64,000 nucleotides of DNA from contig JAMCPG010000021.1 of assembly GCA_023379845.1 (NCBI GenBank), positions 27,527 through 91,526 of the forward strand, written 5' to 3'. Of the stretch, positions 26,733-37,400 are shown piece by piece; position 1 is the stretch's first letter, and each line of letters starts with the position of its first letter. The notes under the pieces were generated by a model. The model did not search any database, was not told where the DNA came from, and was given only the letters and a program-made list of their open reading frames with translations. Both the position numbers and the translations under genes were made by a program. This DNA is from Thermoplasmatota archaeon. GTDB lineage: Archaea > Thermoplasmatota > Thermoplasmata > Thermoplasmatales > Thermoplasmataceae.

Positions 26733-27743
26733 TTACCATCCTCTCTCTTGCAGCCTCATATCTTTTGGCATCTGATCTATGTCCAGGCCATTCATCCCGG
26801 TCAATCCCTGCGAAACCGTTCCAATTATCTGGTAGTCCTCGTAGTTCTCGACAGCTTCCACCACTGCTTTCGCCATTTCCGGTGGGTCCGGAGATTTGAA
26901 TATGCCGCTTCCGACAAACACCCCATCGGCACCAAGCTTCATCATAAGTGCCCCGTCAGCAGGCGTCGCCACTCCGCCTGCAGCAAAGTTAACAAGAGGG
27001 AGCCTTCCCTGTTTCTTGATCTGGTCGAGGATCTGGTATAATTCAGCCTCAATCTGCTTGCCGCTCTTACCGTAAAATAGATCATCATCCCCAAGAACCT
27101 TCTGATCACCGAAGAACTGGCTGGAAATTTCCCTCCTGACTATGCGGTAACTGTCAGACATCGTTGAGGCCACCTTTTTCAGATCATCTGAGGTGAGGCT
27201 TTTAACCATCTTGATCCCCTCGTTCATGACCCTCATGTGGCGCACCGCCTCCACTATGTTTCCGGTTCCTGCCTCCCCCTTTGTCCTGATCATTGCGGCC
27301 CCTTCAAAAATTCTCCTTACTGCCTCACCAAGGTTGCGGGCTCCGCACACAACAGGTATTTTCAACTCCTTCTTGTTTATGTGGAAGAACGGATCGGCAG
27401 GCGTAAGTACCTCGCTCTCGTCAAGCATATCTACACCCAGGCTGGCTAGCGTGTAAGCTTCCGATATGTGCCCTATTCTTACCTTTGCCATTACGGGTAT
27501 GCTGACAGTCTCCATGATCTCCTTTATCTTGTTCGGATCTGCCATCCTTGCAACCCCACCAGCTGCTCTTATATCCGCTGGCACTCTTTCAAGCGCCATG
27601 ACAGCAACTGCCCCGGCAGCCTCTGCAATCCTCGCCTGTTCGGCTGTGGTGACATCCATTACAACCCCACCCTTCGTCATCTTAGCGAAACCTCTTTTCA
27701 AGAGGTCCTCTCCCAACCTTAGATCTGTGATATTCGGTGACAT
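26733..27743 (-). CDS. pdxS: Pyridoxal 5'-phosphate synthase lyase subunit PdxS
   Basis: PdxS builds pyridoxal phosphate from ribose 5-phosphate, glyceraldehyde 3-phosphate and ammonia supplied by PdxT. The 336-residue (beta/alpha)8 protein has [20 protein letters not shown], the two active-site Lys regions (MAKVRIGH and [17 protein letters not shown]) and [17 protein letters not shown]. It is somewhat longer than bacterial PdxS, with an insertion around residues 185-235. No pdxT lies next to it in the window. Its product is the cofactor of the GlyA enzyme encoded at 56 kb. Confidence 0.95.
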   Translation of the reverse strand: MSPNITDLRLGEDLLKRGFAKMTKGGVVMDVTTAEQARIAEAAGAVAVMALERVPADIRAAGGVARMADPNKIKEIMETVSIPVMAKVRIGHISEAYTLASLGVDMLDESEVLTPADPFFHINKKELKIPVVCGARNLGEAVRRIFEGAAMIRTKGEAGTGNIVEAVRHMRVMNEGIKMVKSLTSDDLKKVASTMSDSYRIVRREISSQFFGDQKVLGDDDLFYGKSGKQIEAELYQILDQIKKQGRLPLVNFAAGGVATPADGALMMKLGADGVFVGSGIFKSPDPPEMAKAVVEAVENYEDYQIIGTVSQGLTGMNGLDIDQMPKDMRLQERGW

Positions 27744-27760
27744 ATCCTATGTATACGAAG

Positions 27761-27775
27761 AAAATATAAATAGGT
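27761..27775 (-). promoter_or_regulatory. TATA box of pdxS
   Basis: The minus strand reads ACCTATTTATATTTT, centred about 25 bp before the pdxS ATG at 27743, so the message is probably leaderless. Confidence 0.5.
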
Positions 27776-28018
27776 ATAGCGAACCGAAGGAGACAAATCT
27801 CAAAATGCTCCATTACTCTTGAAGATCTTGATTTATAGGAATACACGCAATTGCCATGTTGCTAAGAGTATCTTGAATTCTAAAAGACGGAGCGTCCCTG
27901 TCATAGACGCATTAAACTCCCAAGTATAACCTTGCCGTAATGCTAAGTGGGTTTCTTGTCTTCTATCACTTTGTCTACCGCTGTACTGAACGAACAAAAA
28001 CAGTCGAAAATTCCAGAA
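27776..28018. other. Intergenic region between pdxS and the TauE-like gene
   Basis: This is the middle of a roughly 300 bp divergent gap with promoters at both edges. I see no open frame, clear repeat or RNA fold in the middle. Confidence 0.45.
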
Positions 28019-28033
28019 TAATATAATATAAAA
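28019..28033 (+). promoter_or_regulatory. TATA box of the TauE/DUF1634 operon
   Basis: TAATATAATATAAAA lies 19-33 bp before the ATG at 28052; no ribosome-binding site follows. Confidence 0.5.
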
Positions 28034-28051
28034 TGATGCGATAACAATGCA

Positions 28052-29032
28052 ATGGATCCTGCATCAATACTGCTTTCATTCATATCAGTAGTTATCGCAG
28101 GGTTTATCGCTGGCTTGCTGGGCTCGCTGACCGGGCTTGGTGGGGGAACAGTTCTAGTTCCTGTCCTGACGCTTTTCCTTGGCATTCCCATCGTCTTTGC
28201 AACTGGCGCCTCATTGATTTCCACAATTGCCACATCGGCTGGATCGGCCTCGGGTTACACGAAAAGCAAGATAGCAAACATCAGGATAGCGATTGGGCTT
28301 GAGGTTGCCACAACCACGGGTGCTATAGTGGGAAGCCTGACGCTCATTGCAGTTTATAAAACGGGCTTTATCTGGATAATATATGTGATATTCGGTCTCG
28401 TTCTGCTCATATCGCTTGTGCCAACGATAAACCGTGCTAGGTTCGAACTTCCCAAAGCCATGAAACCGGACTGGACCACGCGAATTTTCAATCTCTACGG
28501 ATCATACTATGACCAGAGACTGAAGAAGCAGGTTGACTACCATGCAGTCAGGTGGTGGCTCGGTGAGATAGTGATGTTTTTTGCCGGATTCATATCCGGT
28601 CTTCTTGGAATAGGGAGTGGGGCACTCAAAGTCCTGGGCATGGACTGGGCCATGAACCTGCCAATGAAGGTTACAACCACAAGCAGTAACTTCATGATTG
28701 GAATAACTGCCGCAACCGGAAGCTCAATATACTGGTTTGCCGGGTACATACAGCCATTTCTTGCAGCTGCGACTGCGGTAGGCGTACTGGCTGGTGCGTT
28801 CCTGGGTTCCAAGATACTTGTTAAGATTACAAATGTCAGGATAAGATGGATATTCTTCTGGGTACTCGCATTTCTTGGTGTGGACATGATATTCAGCGGT
28901 GCAGTCAGAGAGCAGAACCTGCCTACCACGGGTACAATATCATATATCGGCTTTGCCATATCCATCCTGATATCTATAGTTCTGCTCTTATTGCTCTACC
29001 TGAAAGTAAGGAGGGAAAAAGCAAATGCCTAA
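28052..29032 (+). CDS. TauE/SafE-family membrane transporter
   Basis: This 326-residue protein has about nine helices and the two inverted TauE repeats. The first carries GLLGSLTGLGGGTVLVPVL and GASLISTIATSAGS, the second GLLGIGSGALKVLGMDW and TTTSSNFMIGITAA. The family exports or imports sulfite, sulfonates, thiosulfate or similar sulfur compounds. The substrate here is unknown, but sulfur chemistry would suit an acidophile. The last 8 bp overlap the DUF1634 gene, a pairing seen in many archaea. Confidence 0.88.
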   Translation: MDPASILLSFISVVIAGFIAGLLGSLTGLGGGTVLVPVLTLFLGIPIVFATGASLISTIATSAGSASGYTKSKIANIRIAIGLEVATTTGAIVGSLTLIAVYKTGFIWIIYVIFGLVLLISLVPTINRARFELPKAMKPDWTTRIFNLYGSYYDQRLKKQVDYHAVRWWLGEIVMFFAGFISGLLGIGSGALKVLGMDWAMNLPMKVTTTSSNFMIGITAATGSSIYWFAGYIQPFLAAATAVGVLAGAFLGSKILVKITNVRIRWIFFWVLAFLGVDMIFSGAVREQNLPTTGTISYIGFAISILISIVLLLLLYLKVRREKANA

Positions 29033-29423
29033 ATTCGACCAGAATGCGATAACCAGCATGATCCTTTCATCAGGTGTTATACTAAGTCTTTCGCTGATAA
29101 TCATAGGAGTAGCCCTGGTCTTTATACGCGGTGGCGGTGATGGCGTACCGCTCTCAGAGATAGCAAACTATCACAATCCAGGAGATACAATAACTTCAGT
29201 TTCACTGCTTCCAGCCAACTTCATTGGGGGCCTGATTGCCGGAGACGGCCTTTATTATATATCGGTAGGCCTGTGGGTCCTTATATTCACTCCTGTCACT
29301 GTACTGATTGATGCACTCGTAACCTTCGGGCATGAAAGAAACAAACTCTACACGCTCCTGGATGCAATAGTTCTTTTCAACCTCCTGCTCGCAATCTTTG
29401 TCATTCCAAGATTTATCGGTTGA
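29025..29423 (+). CDS. DUF1634 family membrane protein
   Basis: This 132-residue protein has three helices. It matches DUF1634 proteins, which commonly lie beside TauE/SafE genes and probably form an accessory subunit. The visible pattern is an N-terminal helix (LSSGVILSLSLIIIGVALVFI), an external loop of about 45 residues, and a C-terminal pair of helices ending FNLLLAIFVIPRFIG. It overlaps the TauE gene by 8 bp. Confidence 0.78.
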   Translation: MPKFDQNAITSMILSSGVILSLSLIIIGVALVFIRGGGDGVPLSEIANYHNPGDTITSVSLLPANFIGGLIAGDGLYYISVGLWVLIFTPVTVLIDALVTFGHERNKLYTLLDAIVLFNLLLAIFVIPRFIG

Positions 29424-29495
29424 TATTATCTTAAGGAAATACTCTACTCCCTGCAGGTAGAGCAAAAGATTAATTTTTACCGACGATAGCTGTGC

Positions 29496-30233
29496 ATGTG
29501 CAGGATGATGCTCCTGAAAGGCAATTATGAACCCGTAATCGATCCTATGCTGCTGGCCTTCAAGGAAGTCTGCAGGAACGATCCGCTCAACAGGGAACCT
29601 GATGGCTCAATATACCAGCATGCAGACGGCTGGGGTTCTGTCAATATCCACGATACCATCGAGTACACGAAAAGTGCCGAGCCCGTCTATTTAGCAAAAC
29701 GCATTGAACCAAAAGGTGGGATTTTCATGATACATGCAAGGAAGACAAGCACCGGCGAACCTTCAGGTGTTGGATTCACGCATCCCTTTCATGGCTCAGA
29801 TTCTGATAACGAATACTGGCTTTGCCATAACGGTGATTTCGACAAGGCAAAGCTAGCGGAATACATGGGAAAACCGACTCCGACGGGAGAATCTGACAGC
29901 CAGGTGTTCTTCGATCTTTTCCTTATTCAACCGGGAAATGCAAAAAAGAAGCTTTCACAGGCAATAAAGATTGTCAACGATCTTCATGCCATCAAATCAA
30001 TCGCTAATCTCTTTCTGATCTCATATAATCGCATTTCTGGAGAACGATCCGGGTTGGCATATACCGACGCACCTGCCGACAAGCCTTATGGTGAGCATTC
30101 CATGCTGTATTCTGTGAGAAACAAAGAAATCCGGGCTTTTTTTTCCTCGAGCATCGCATATTCTAGGCATTTCGAGAAAATCGGTTTTTCCGCTGCAGAT
30201 AGTATTCCCCGTGGGACGATCGTTGAAATATAG
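29496..30233 (+). CDS. Class II glutamine amidotransferase-like protein
   Basis: This 245-residue Ntn-hydrolase domain protein begins MCRMM. After Met removal Cys2 becomes the N-terminal nucleophile that releases ammonia from glutamine. Other class II features are HADGWG, IHARKTSTGEPS and LCHNGDFD, where the Asn-Gly pair forms the oxyanion hole. There is no synthase domain, so it is a stand-alone GATase of the YafJ/DUF5 type with unknown partner. A TATA-like ATTAATTTTTACC at 29469-29481 lies about 20 bp before the ATG. Confidence 0.82.
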   Translation: MCRMMLLKGNYEPVIDPMLLAFKEVCRNDPLNREPDGSIYQHADGWGSVNIHDTIEYTKSAEPVYLAKRIEPKGGIFMIHARKTSTGEPSGVGFTHPFHGSDSDNEYWLCHNGDFDKAKLAEYMGKPTPTGESDSQVFFDLFLIQPGNAKKKLSQAIKIVNDLHAIKSIANLFLISYNRISGERSGLAYTDAPADKPYGEHSMLYSVRNKEIRAFFSSSIAYSRHFEKIGFSAADSIPRGTIVEI

Positions 30234-30311
30234 GTTCGGACCCTGTTATCAAAGCTTTTTAACCACGCTACTTCCAGCTGAATTGTTATCTTTATTAGCA
30301 AGGCTTGACTC

Positions 30312-30779
30312 ATGATTTCCATGGCAAAAGCTCTCTTGGAAACAAACATGGGAAATATAGAGATAGAACTTTTTGAGAAGGAGATGCCGGTGACAGCAGG
30401 CAACTTCAGGAAGCTTGTAGAAAAGGGATTCTATAACGGCGTCATATTTCACAGGGTAATCAGGGACTTCATGATACAGGGGGGAGACCCTACCGGAACA
30501 GGAATGGGAGGTCCAGGTTATTCAATCAAGGATGAATTCTCGAAAAGCAACAGGAATGATCGGGGAACAATTTCAATGGCAAACGCAGGCCCTAACACCG
30601 GTGGAAGCCAGTTTTTCATCAACCTCGTCAACAATAACTACCTCGACAGAAAGCATCCTGTATTCGGCAAGGTAGTTAAGGGGATGGATGTCGTCGACAA
30701 GATCGGTTCCACCAAGACAGATGCAGGTGACAGACCTGTAAACAAGGTAGTCATAAACAAGGCTACAATTATTTCATGA
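30312..30779 (+). CDS. Peptidyl-prolyl cis-trans isomerase, cyclophilin type
   Basis: This 155-residue cytoplasmic cyclophilin speeds proline isomerisation in protein folding. Active-site blocks are FHRVIRDFMIQGGDPTGTG (the catalytic Arg is in FHRV), MANAGPNTGGSQFFI and the final HPVFGKVVKGM. The Trp that binds cyclosporin in eukaryotic enzymes is replaced (NNYLDRKH), as in many prokaryotic forms. There is no signal peptide. The start may be the ATG at 30312 or the one at 30321. Confidence 0.93.
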   Translation: MISMAKALLETNMGNIEIELFEKEMPVTAGNFRKLVEKGFYNGVIFHRVIRDFMIQGGDPTGTGMGGPGYSIKDEFSKSNRNDRGTISMANAGPNTGGSQFFINLVNNNYLDRKHPVFGKVVKGMDVVDKIGSTKTDAGDRPVNKVVINKATIIS

Positions 30780-30861
30780 TATTCCCGTCAAAATGGATGA
30801 TGCATGTCTCAGGAGAAACCATGCACCATTTTTTAATAAATCTTTACGATAACCACATGAA

Positions 30862-31788
30862 ATGACAAAGTTGGCAAATTCTAATGTAATAGTTACTGGG
30901 GGAGCTGGCTTCATTGGAAGCAACCTGGTTGAAACTATATCGAAGGAAAATTCAGTTATAGTTCTGGACAACCTGCACACAGGTTCCCGGGACAACATCT
31001 CCGGCTCAGAAAAGTCCGGGGTGCAGTTCTTGAAAAAGGACGCCAAGAATATAGGTGACATCAAGGAAAAAGTATCCTGCATTTACCATCTTGGCTTCTA
31101 CTCTGCATCTCCGATGTACAGGGAGAACCCGCACCTTGTCGCAGAGGTGATAGACGGAATGATTTCTGTTCTTGAACTCGCAAGGAAGAATGACTGCCCC
31201 GTCGTCTTCTCTTCTACCTCTTCCATATACAACGGAATAAAACCGCCACACAGGGAGGATGTCATCCCTGGAGTAACTGATTACTACACGGAAGGGAGGA
31301 TCGAAGCTGAGCGCCTTTCCGAACTCTATTACAATCTATACGGACTAAACGTTTCTGCGATGAGGTTTTTCTCAGTCTACGGCTTTCACGAAGATGCAAA
31401 GCATGGCTATGCGAACCTGGCAACACAGTTCATGAAGGCAATGATGAAAAAGGAGCAGCCTGTAATATACGGAGACGGGACACAGAGAAGGGACTTTGTT
31501 TTCGTAACCGATGTGGTTGATGCCCTGCTTAAGGCATCCTCATCGAAAGGATTCGAGGTATACAATGTCGGATCAGGAATAAATTACTCCCTTAATGATC
31601 TGGTGGATAAGATAAACAACCTTCTGGGAACAAAGATAGGCGCAAAATATATAGAAATGCCCGTCAAGAACTATGTTATGGAAACTTTGGCAGATACAAG
31701 CAAGGCTAGCAAGAAACTCGGTTTCAGGGCTAAGATAGATCTTGATACCGGTCTTCGCACACTGGCCAAGTATTATGGTGCCAAATGA
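30862..31788 (+). CDS. NAD-dependent sugar epimerase/dehydratase (extended SDR)
   Basis: This 308-residue protein carries the Rossmann motif VTGGAGFIGSNLVE, then FSSTSSIYNG with the catalytic Ser, and the substrate block VYGDGTQRRDFVFVTDVVDA (IYGDGTQRRDF). The normal YxxxK catalytic pair reads YTEGR (about bases 31285-31299), so Lys is replaced by Arg. The fold best fits UDP-glucose 4-epimerase or an NDP-heptose/hexose epimerase. It overlaps the next gene, a GHMP sugar kinase, by 4 bp, so both probably make one activated sugar for a surface glycan. A TATA-like TTTTTTAATAAATC lies at 30830-30843. Confidence 0.82.
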   Translation: MTKLANSNVIVTGGAGFIGSNLVETISKENSVIVLDNLHTGSRDNISGSEKSGVQFLKKDAKNIGDIKEKVSCIYHLGFYSASPMYRENPHLVAEVIDGMISVLELARKNDCPVVFSSTSSIYNGIKPPHREDVIPGVTDYYTEGRIEAERLSELYYNLYGLNVSAMRFFSVYGFHEDAKHGYANLATQFMKAMMKKEQPVIYGDGTQRRDFVFVTDVVDALLKASSSKGFEVYNVGSGINYSLNDLVDKINNLLGTKIGAKYIEMPVKNYVMETLADTSKASKKLGFRAKIDLDTGLRTLAKYYGAK

Positions 31789-32777
31789 TTGAAAACTCGA
31801 TGTACATGGCCAGGTCACCGTTACGGATCACATTCGTAGGCGGGGGCACAGATATTCCAGATTTTTACAGGTACCATGGACCAGGCATCTGCGTTTCCGC
31901 TGCCATTGACAAATACATCTTTGTCCTGGTCAACAAGAAATTTGACTCGCAGATCAGGGTCAGCTACTCCAGGACTGAAATCGTCGATACCGTAGCCGAA
32001 ATACAGCACCCGACAGTAAGAGAGGCCCTGAAGTACCTGGGCATAGATGGTGGAATAGAAATTGTCAGCATATCAGATATTCCGTCTCAGGGAACAGGCC
32101 TCGGTTCAAGCAGCACATTTCTTGTCAGCCTGCTACACGCTCTGCACTCATATATTGGCCAATTCGCATCCGCCTCAACCCTTGCACAGGAGGCGGTGAA
32201 GATCGAGCGCGAGATATTGCATGAACCTGGAGGTAAGCAGGACCAGTATATTGCAGCCTACGGTGGGGTAAGATCGTTCACGTTCCAGCCAGATGAATCC
32301 GTCAAGGTAACGCCAATAATAATGAAACAGGCAGAACTCAAGCGGCTTCAATCGGCAATCCTTCTTCTATACACGGGGAAAACGAGGGCATCGACGGAGA
32401 TTCACAGGAAGCAGTCTCAGGGCATGAATGAAAACATCAGAAGTTACGAAAGAATGGTGCAGATTGCCGAGGAGTTTCCGCGTTCGCTGAATAAAGGAGA
32501 CCTTGAGGAAGCAGGAAAGCTCGTCGACGAGAACTGGAGGCTTAAATCCGGACTTGCCGCAGGCATATCCAACGACTCAATTTCTGCCCTGTATGAAAAA
32601 GGGATAAGGGCTGGTGCATACGGTGGAAAACTGGTCGGTGCAGGCGGCGGAGGTTTTCTTCTCTTTATCGTTGATCCAGACAAGAGAGGAAGGGTTAAAG
32701 AAGCACTTCATGACCTCAAAGAGGTGGAAGTGGGATTTGACTACAACGGATCTAGCATTATCTACGTGGGTGATTGA
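31785..32777 (+). CDS. GHMP sugar kinase resembling heptose-7-phosphate kinase HddA
   Basis: This 330-residue protein has the three GHMP motifs: RSPLRITFVGGGTDIPDFY at the N-terminus, GTGLGSSSTFLVSLLHAL (ATP-binding) and GAGGGGFLLFI near the C-terminus. The first block with GGGTD is typical of D-glycero-D-manno-heptose 7-phosphate kinases and related sugar-1-kinases. It overlaps the epimerase gene by 4 bp (ATGA). The heptose assignment is from family resemblance; fucose- or other hexose-kinase activity is an alternative. Confidence 0.8.
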   Translation: MIENSMYMARSPLRITFVGGGTDIPDFYRYHGPGICVSAAIDKYIFVLVNKKFDSQIRVSYSRTEIVDTVAEIQHPTVREALKYLGIDGGIEIVSISDIPSQGTGLGSSSTFLVSLLHALHSYIGQFASASTLAQEAVKIEREILHEPGGKQDQYIAAYGGVRSFTFQPDESVKVTPIIMKQAELKRLQSAILLLYTGKTRASTEIHRKQSQGMNENIRSYERMVQIAEEFPRSLNKGDLEEAGKLVDENWRLKSGLAAGISNDSISALYEKGIRAGAYGGKLVGAGGGGFLLFIVDPDKRGRVKEALHDLKEVEVGFDYNGSSIIYVGD

Positions 32778-32939
32778 GGTCCCGGGAATCCCGGCGGCAT
32801 AGTAGCGAGCATGATAATTAATAATTGACAAACAGCATTGTAATGCCATTTCCAGATGACTTTGGCGTAAGATAATTTCAATCACCTTTATCTGGATTAC
32901 AGGCGAAATGCTATTATGCTGCCATTTCATGTTATTTAT

Positions 32940-34322
32940 ATGTTTCTTGGGCGTCTGCAGGAACTGGATCACCTGAAAAAGCTGCACATTAAGGGAGGCA
33001 AAAAGCTCATAACACTTTCTGGCCCGGTAGGGTCAGGCAAGACTGAACTGGTTAATCAACTCATGTCAACATGCCGGTCCCTTTACCTGATCCCTAGCGG
33101 GTACTCCGAAAGGGGTATTGTGAAGTCATTCTGGTCGCAGATAGTGTCGTCCGGAATAGGGAAAGTATCAAGCGCTCCAAGCTCTTATGCCGATATACTG
33201 GGAATCATAAGGGACGAGTCTGTTGTACAGAGCCTCCTGCTGGTCATAGATTCTTTCCAGGAAATAGCGGCTGAATCAAGAAAGTTCATTTCAGAGTTTA
33301 ACTCATGGTGGGATTCTCTCCCCCTTTCCCAGAACCTCACTGTCATATTAGTAATGTCAAACCCTGTTATTCCTGGGCCATCTGATTTGAGATCTCCAAA
33401 GTCAATTTACAGCAGGGCGGCTGAGAGAATTGTGCTTGGAGATCTTTCTTATGCAGACACACTCCCGCTTCTGTCTGGCCTGACATCGGAAGAGGCAATC
33501 ACAGTTTCTTCTGTCTTTGGTGGTAGCCCTCAAACCCTGGTCCATTTCAATCCAAGATTGAATTTGGAAAAGAATATTGAGGATAATATTCTGAGCAAAT
33601 CGAGCTATCTCTATAACTACGCTAAATACACACTGCTTTCAGGATTGAAGGAAAGGCATAAGATATTTGACATACTTCAAAGCCTGGCTTATGGGTCGAA
33701 GACACTTGAGGACCTTTCTGTCGATACTGGCATAGCAAAGCGTGAAATCCAGTCCGAATTGAGGATGCTGGAATCAAGGTATGCAATTATTCAGAAGACA
33801 AGCTTGCTCACGGACAAGGCTGCTGGAAACAGAACGCTTTTCTCTATCAAGGATCATTTCGCGAGATTCTGGTTCGCATTTATGCGGCCTAACCTGGCGT
33901 TGCTCGAGCTTGACCGGCCGAAGGAGGTTGAGAACGCAATTCGCATAGATCTCGACAGGCACACGGCACGAACGTTTACAGACATCTGCTTACAGCACCT
34001 ACGTGAATATGTCATTGGAAGCGAACAACAGCCCTTATACTATACATGGAAAAATGACTCCTCCAAAATTGACATAGTTGCAGTTGACAGGGAGACCCTG
34101 GATGCCTATTTTGTCGACACTTACTGGAGGCGGGAACCAGTTCTTAGTGATTCTGTCGAATCCTTGAAGGCAAGATCAAAAGAGATTCCATGGATGCGCG
34201 GCAAACGAAAGGATCACTACGTGATATATTCAAGAATGGGGTTCCGCTTTGAGTCACACGATACACGGTTGATAAATATGAGCACTCTTCAGAGAGATCT
34301 GTCTTCTCCAAAACAGAATTAG
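32940..34322 (+). CDS. Archaeal ATPase with C-terminal DUF234 nuclease-like domain
   Basis: This protein of about 460 residues starts MFLGRLQELDHLKKLH, as many members of this archaeal STAND-like ATPase family do. It has Walker A SGPVGSGKTELV and Walker B LLLVIDSFQEI, a winged-helix region around residues 240-290, and a C-terminal DUF234 part with a PD-(D/E)xK-like core (SKIDIVAVDRETLDAYFVD). I place the start at ATG 32940; the frame also has an upstream ATG-like start at 32916. These proteins are abundant in archaea and some are linked to mobile elements, but their role is unknown. It stands alone. Confidence 0.82.
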   Translation: MFLGRLQELDHLKKLHIKGGKKLITLSGPVGSGKTELVNQLMSTCRSLYLIPSGYSERGIVKSFWSQIVSSGIGKVSSAPSSYADILGIIRDESVVQSLLLVIDSFQEIAAESRKFISEFNSWWDSLPLSQNLTVILVMSNPVIPGPSDLRSPKSIYSRAAERIVLGDLSYADTLPLLSGLTSEEAITVSSVFGGSPQTLVHFNPRLNLEKNIEDNILSKSSYLYNYAKYTLLSGLKERHKIFDILQSLAYGSKTLEDLSVDTGIAKREIQSELRMLESRYAIIQKTSLLTDKAAGNRTLFSIKDHFARFWFAFMRPNLALLELDRPKEVENAIRIDLDRHTARTFTDICLQHLREYVIGSEQQPLYYTWKNDSSKIDIVAVDRETLDAYFVDTYWRREPVLSDSVESLKARSKEIPWMRGKRKDHYVIYSRMGFRFESHDTRLINMSTLQRDLSSPKQN

Positions 34323-34497
34323 ATGCGATAGCCCAGTAGACTCTTCACGGGCGTGTCGGTGCGTCGCAGTGTCACACAAGAATTCCTGCCCTGGCTCTCT
34401 CTGTTTATACATTTAGATGACATAAGCATGCATTTTCGACGATGGAAAAACTTTTATTAAGGTATTCATATAAGGATCAATCGGTATAGGTGCGAAA

Positions 34498-37400
34498 ATG
34501 GTTTCTATGAAGAAGATTGGATTGATCTCCGTGACGTTGGCAGTAGCCGCTATAATGATGTTATCCGGTGTGGGCATGATGCTCTACAACGGAGTGGGTT
34601 CGGCTAATGCGCCAAGCCACGCAGCAAGCAGTGTAAGTGGCAAGAGTACTGTTTCACCAGTGAATACACTGACTGCTTGGACGCCTGGTACATTGACAAT
34701 GAATGAGCCTGGTTACACCGGAGGCGTTTACAAGGTAGCTAGTACAATTAACATAGGTCACATGAATATTATAAAGCAGACGAGTTTATATGCTGGTTTA
34801 TTAACCGATGAGATTTATGATTCGCCCTATCAGGAGTTGCCTAATGGCACATACATTCCATGGCTTGCGTCTTCTTGCGTTGAGGCAAACACATCCGGAT
34901 TGAGCAACCATACCACGTTCGATCCCCTTACAGATTCATGGCAGACCTACAACTTGTCTTATACACTGCATATTGTTCCCGGTGTGAAATGGTCTGACTG
35001 GACCCCTAGCGATGCTTCCTCAACATACACATACTCTAATACACAGACTTACTATACAGCATCTGGAACACCATACACGCACACGTATTCTAAGTATGGC
35101 TCTACCAAGATGTTAACCTATGAGGTTCAGTCTGCTGATTTTGTTATATCGTGGGAACTACTTATTCAGTCATCCGACTATAACACTGAATATTCAAATG
35201 TCGTCAACGTGATACCAGTCAACAATCTGACCGTTGAGTATCTACTGAGTTCAACATCTGCAACCTTCGCGACATACACTAGGGAAACACCCATATTGCC
35301 ATACCACATATGGAAATCACACATATACGCTGATGCCGCCGGAGACTGGAATTACAATCCTGCAATCGCTTCCGGTACTGGCTACAATGACTGGGAGCTT
35401 GGTTATTCTGCATCCACGGGATATGCACCTGGCTATGTCGGAACCGGTCCTTTTATGATGGTAAACGGATATAATGGAACGAACGGTTACTATATAGCAA
35501 ACAAGGGATGGGAGCTGTACGTTAACCCTTACTATTTCATTCAGTATACGACCTCCTCAACTTACGCCCAGTTTTTCGCGAACAACAGTTGGGCAACACC
35601 AAACCTCTGGAGGGAGTACACTCCTAAAATATTGGCCGTTGAGTACCCGTACTATTCGACACTATCTGCTGCAGTCACTGCCATGTCAGAGGGTCTTGTA
35701 CAAACCATTACAGAAGGAGTTACTCCAAGCTTTGTTCCTGTTGTTGACACATTTGCCAACACATACATATTCCACAAAGCGTCCTCTGGATATGGATATA
35801 TGCAGTTGAACTCTTATGCCTCACAGGCGCCTATGAATATAACAGCATTCAGGCAGGCGCTTAACTATGCAACTGATAAGGCATATCTCGCAACTGTTAT
35901 TGATTCTGGATATGACATACTGGGTCAGCCGATAATACCTCCCTCGGATCCACTCTGGAGAAACGATTCAACCCCATCTTATTCATATAACCCGGCAAAA
36001 GCAGAGAGTTTGATAGGTGCTATACCTGGGATGAAGAATGTTAGTGGAAACTGGCAATACAATGGAAAGCCTGTATCCGCCGATATTCAGATCACAAGTG
36101 CAGGGCCGAACCCACTTGGAGTTGAAGGAGCACTAGTTATCGCACAGGAGTGGTCTTCAATTGGCGTACCCACGACTGTCACTCAGGAATCATTTACCAC
36201 ACTTGTTCCAAACCTTGAGAACTACAACTATAACGTCATATCTCTTGGAATAACAGGAATATCTGGTGATCCAACCGGTGACTACTTTGCATTCTACAAC
36301 TATAACCTTGGAAATGGAACAGGTTTCTACCTAGGTCCATGGAGCACCATTACGTATGCTGGCAAGACACTTACCGGTGCACAGGTAAACGACACGATGA
36401 ATAACCTGACACTGAAGCTGAACTCCATCTCCAACCTTGTAACAAGGATAGGAATATCCGATGAGATCCAGGGTATCGCTGCAATAGAATCAACAATGAT
36501 AAACCTTGGATATGGAATAGATATACTGCCGTTCACAAACACAACATTCACGAATATTTCTGAAGTGAATATTCCATACGCGTCGTACATGTACTGGGCT
36601 GTGCTTACAGCACATACACGTACAAAGGCAATAGTCACTCACTACACATCTAAGTACAATGTATCGGTACAGACCAGCAACACAACGTACTACAATGGAC
36701 AAACTGGATCTGTTACCGTAACAGTAACGAGCAATCTCACGGGAGCAGTCGTCTCCGGAGCCAACGTAACCGTCGGTGTGTCTCCAAGCGGTGCTACTAT
36801 TAACATTACAAGTAATACTGGAGTCACTAACAGCAACGGACAGTACGTCTGGAAGTTCACGGTCCTGAATACGCAGCCTCTCATATATACAAACCAGTAC
36901 TTTGGCAGATTGAACTTCACTGCTGTCGCGAGCGGCGGTCCATCGGTTGAGCCGGGCCTAGGCTCAGCGCTGGCGAATGTTCTTCCGGAAGGCTTGAAAG
37001 TTGTAACTGCTCCAACCCCGACGCTGTCAGGCACTTCGAAGCAACTTTACTGGATGAAGTTTGAGAACTCATCTAACGGGAAACCAATAGCAAACTTCAG
37101 CTACACAATCCAGGTTGCCAGTGGTGCAATCATAATGACGCCTGCCTATGCCGGTGAAGTGGAAACAAATACAAGCAGCTATAACGCATTCATAGGAGCT
37201 CCATATTACGCCGTAAATGATATCAAGAACCCAAGCAACGCAAGTATGAGTTCGCTGACAGGTAAGACATCATTAAATGGCACAGTCTATTTCTGGATCC
37301 AGGCAAATAAGGACTATAACTATTCGGCATACGGGTCGCAGGGCCTGACATATATATTCCTGGGTGATATGGCACAGGGTACCCCGGTTTCGGGTGCGGC

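Noticed and set aside
32778..32939. GC-rich CCCGGGAATCCCGG after the sugar kinase gene as an RNA gene
   Set aside because: Only a short imperfect inverted repeat is present and no larger fold is visible. It is too weak to call even as a terminator.
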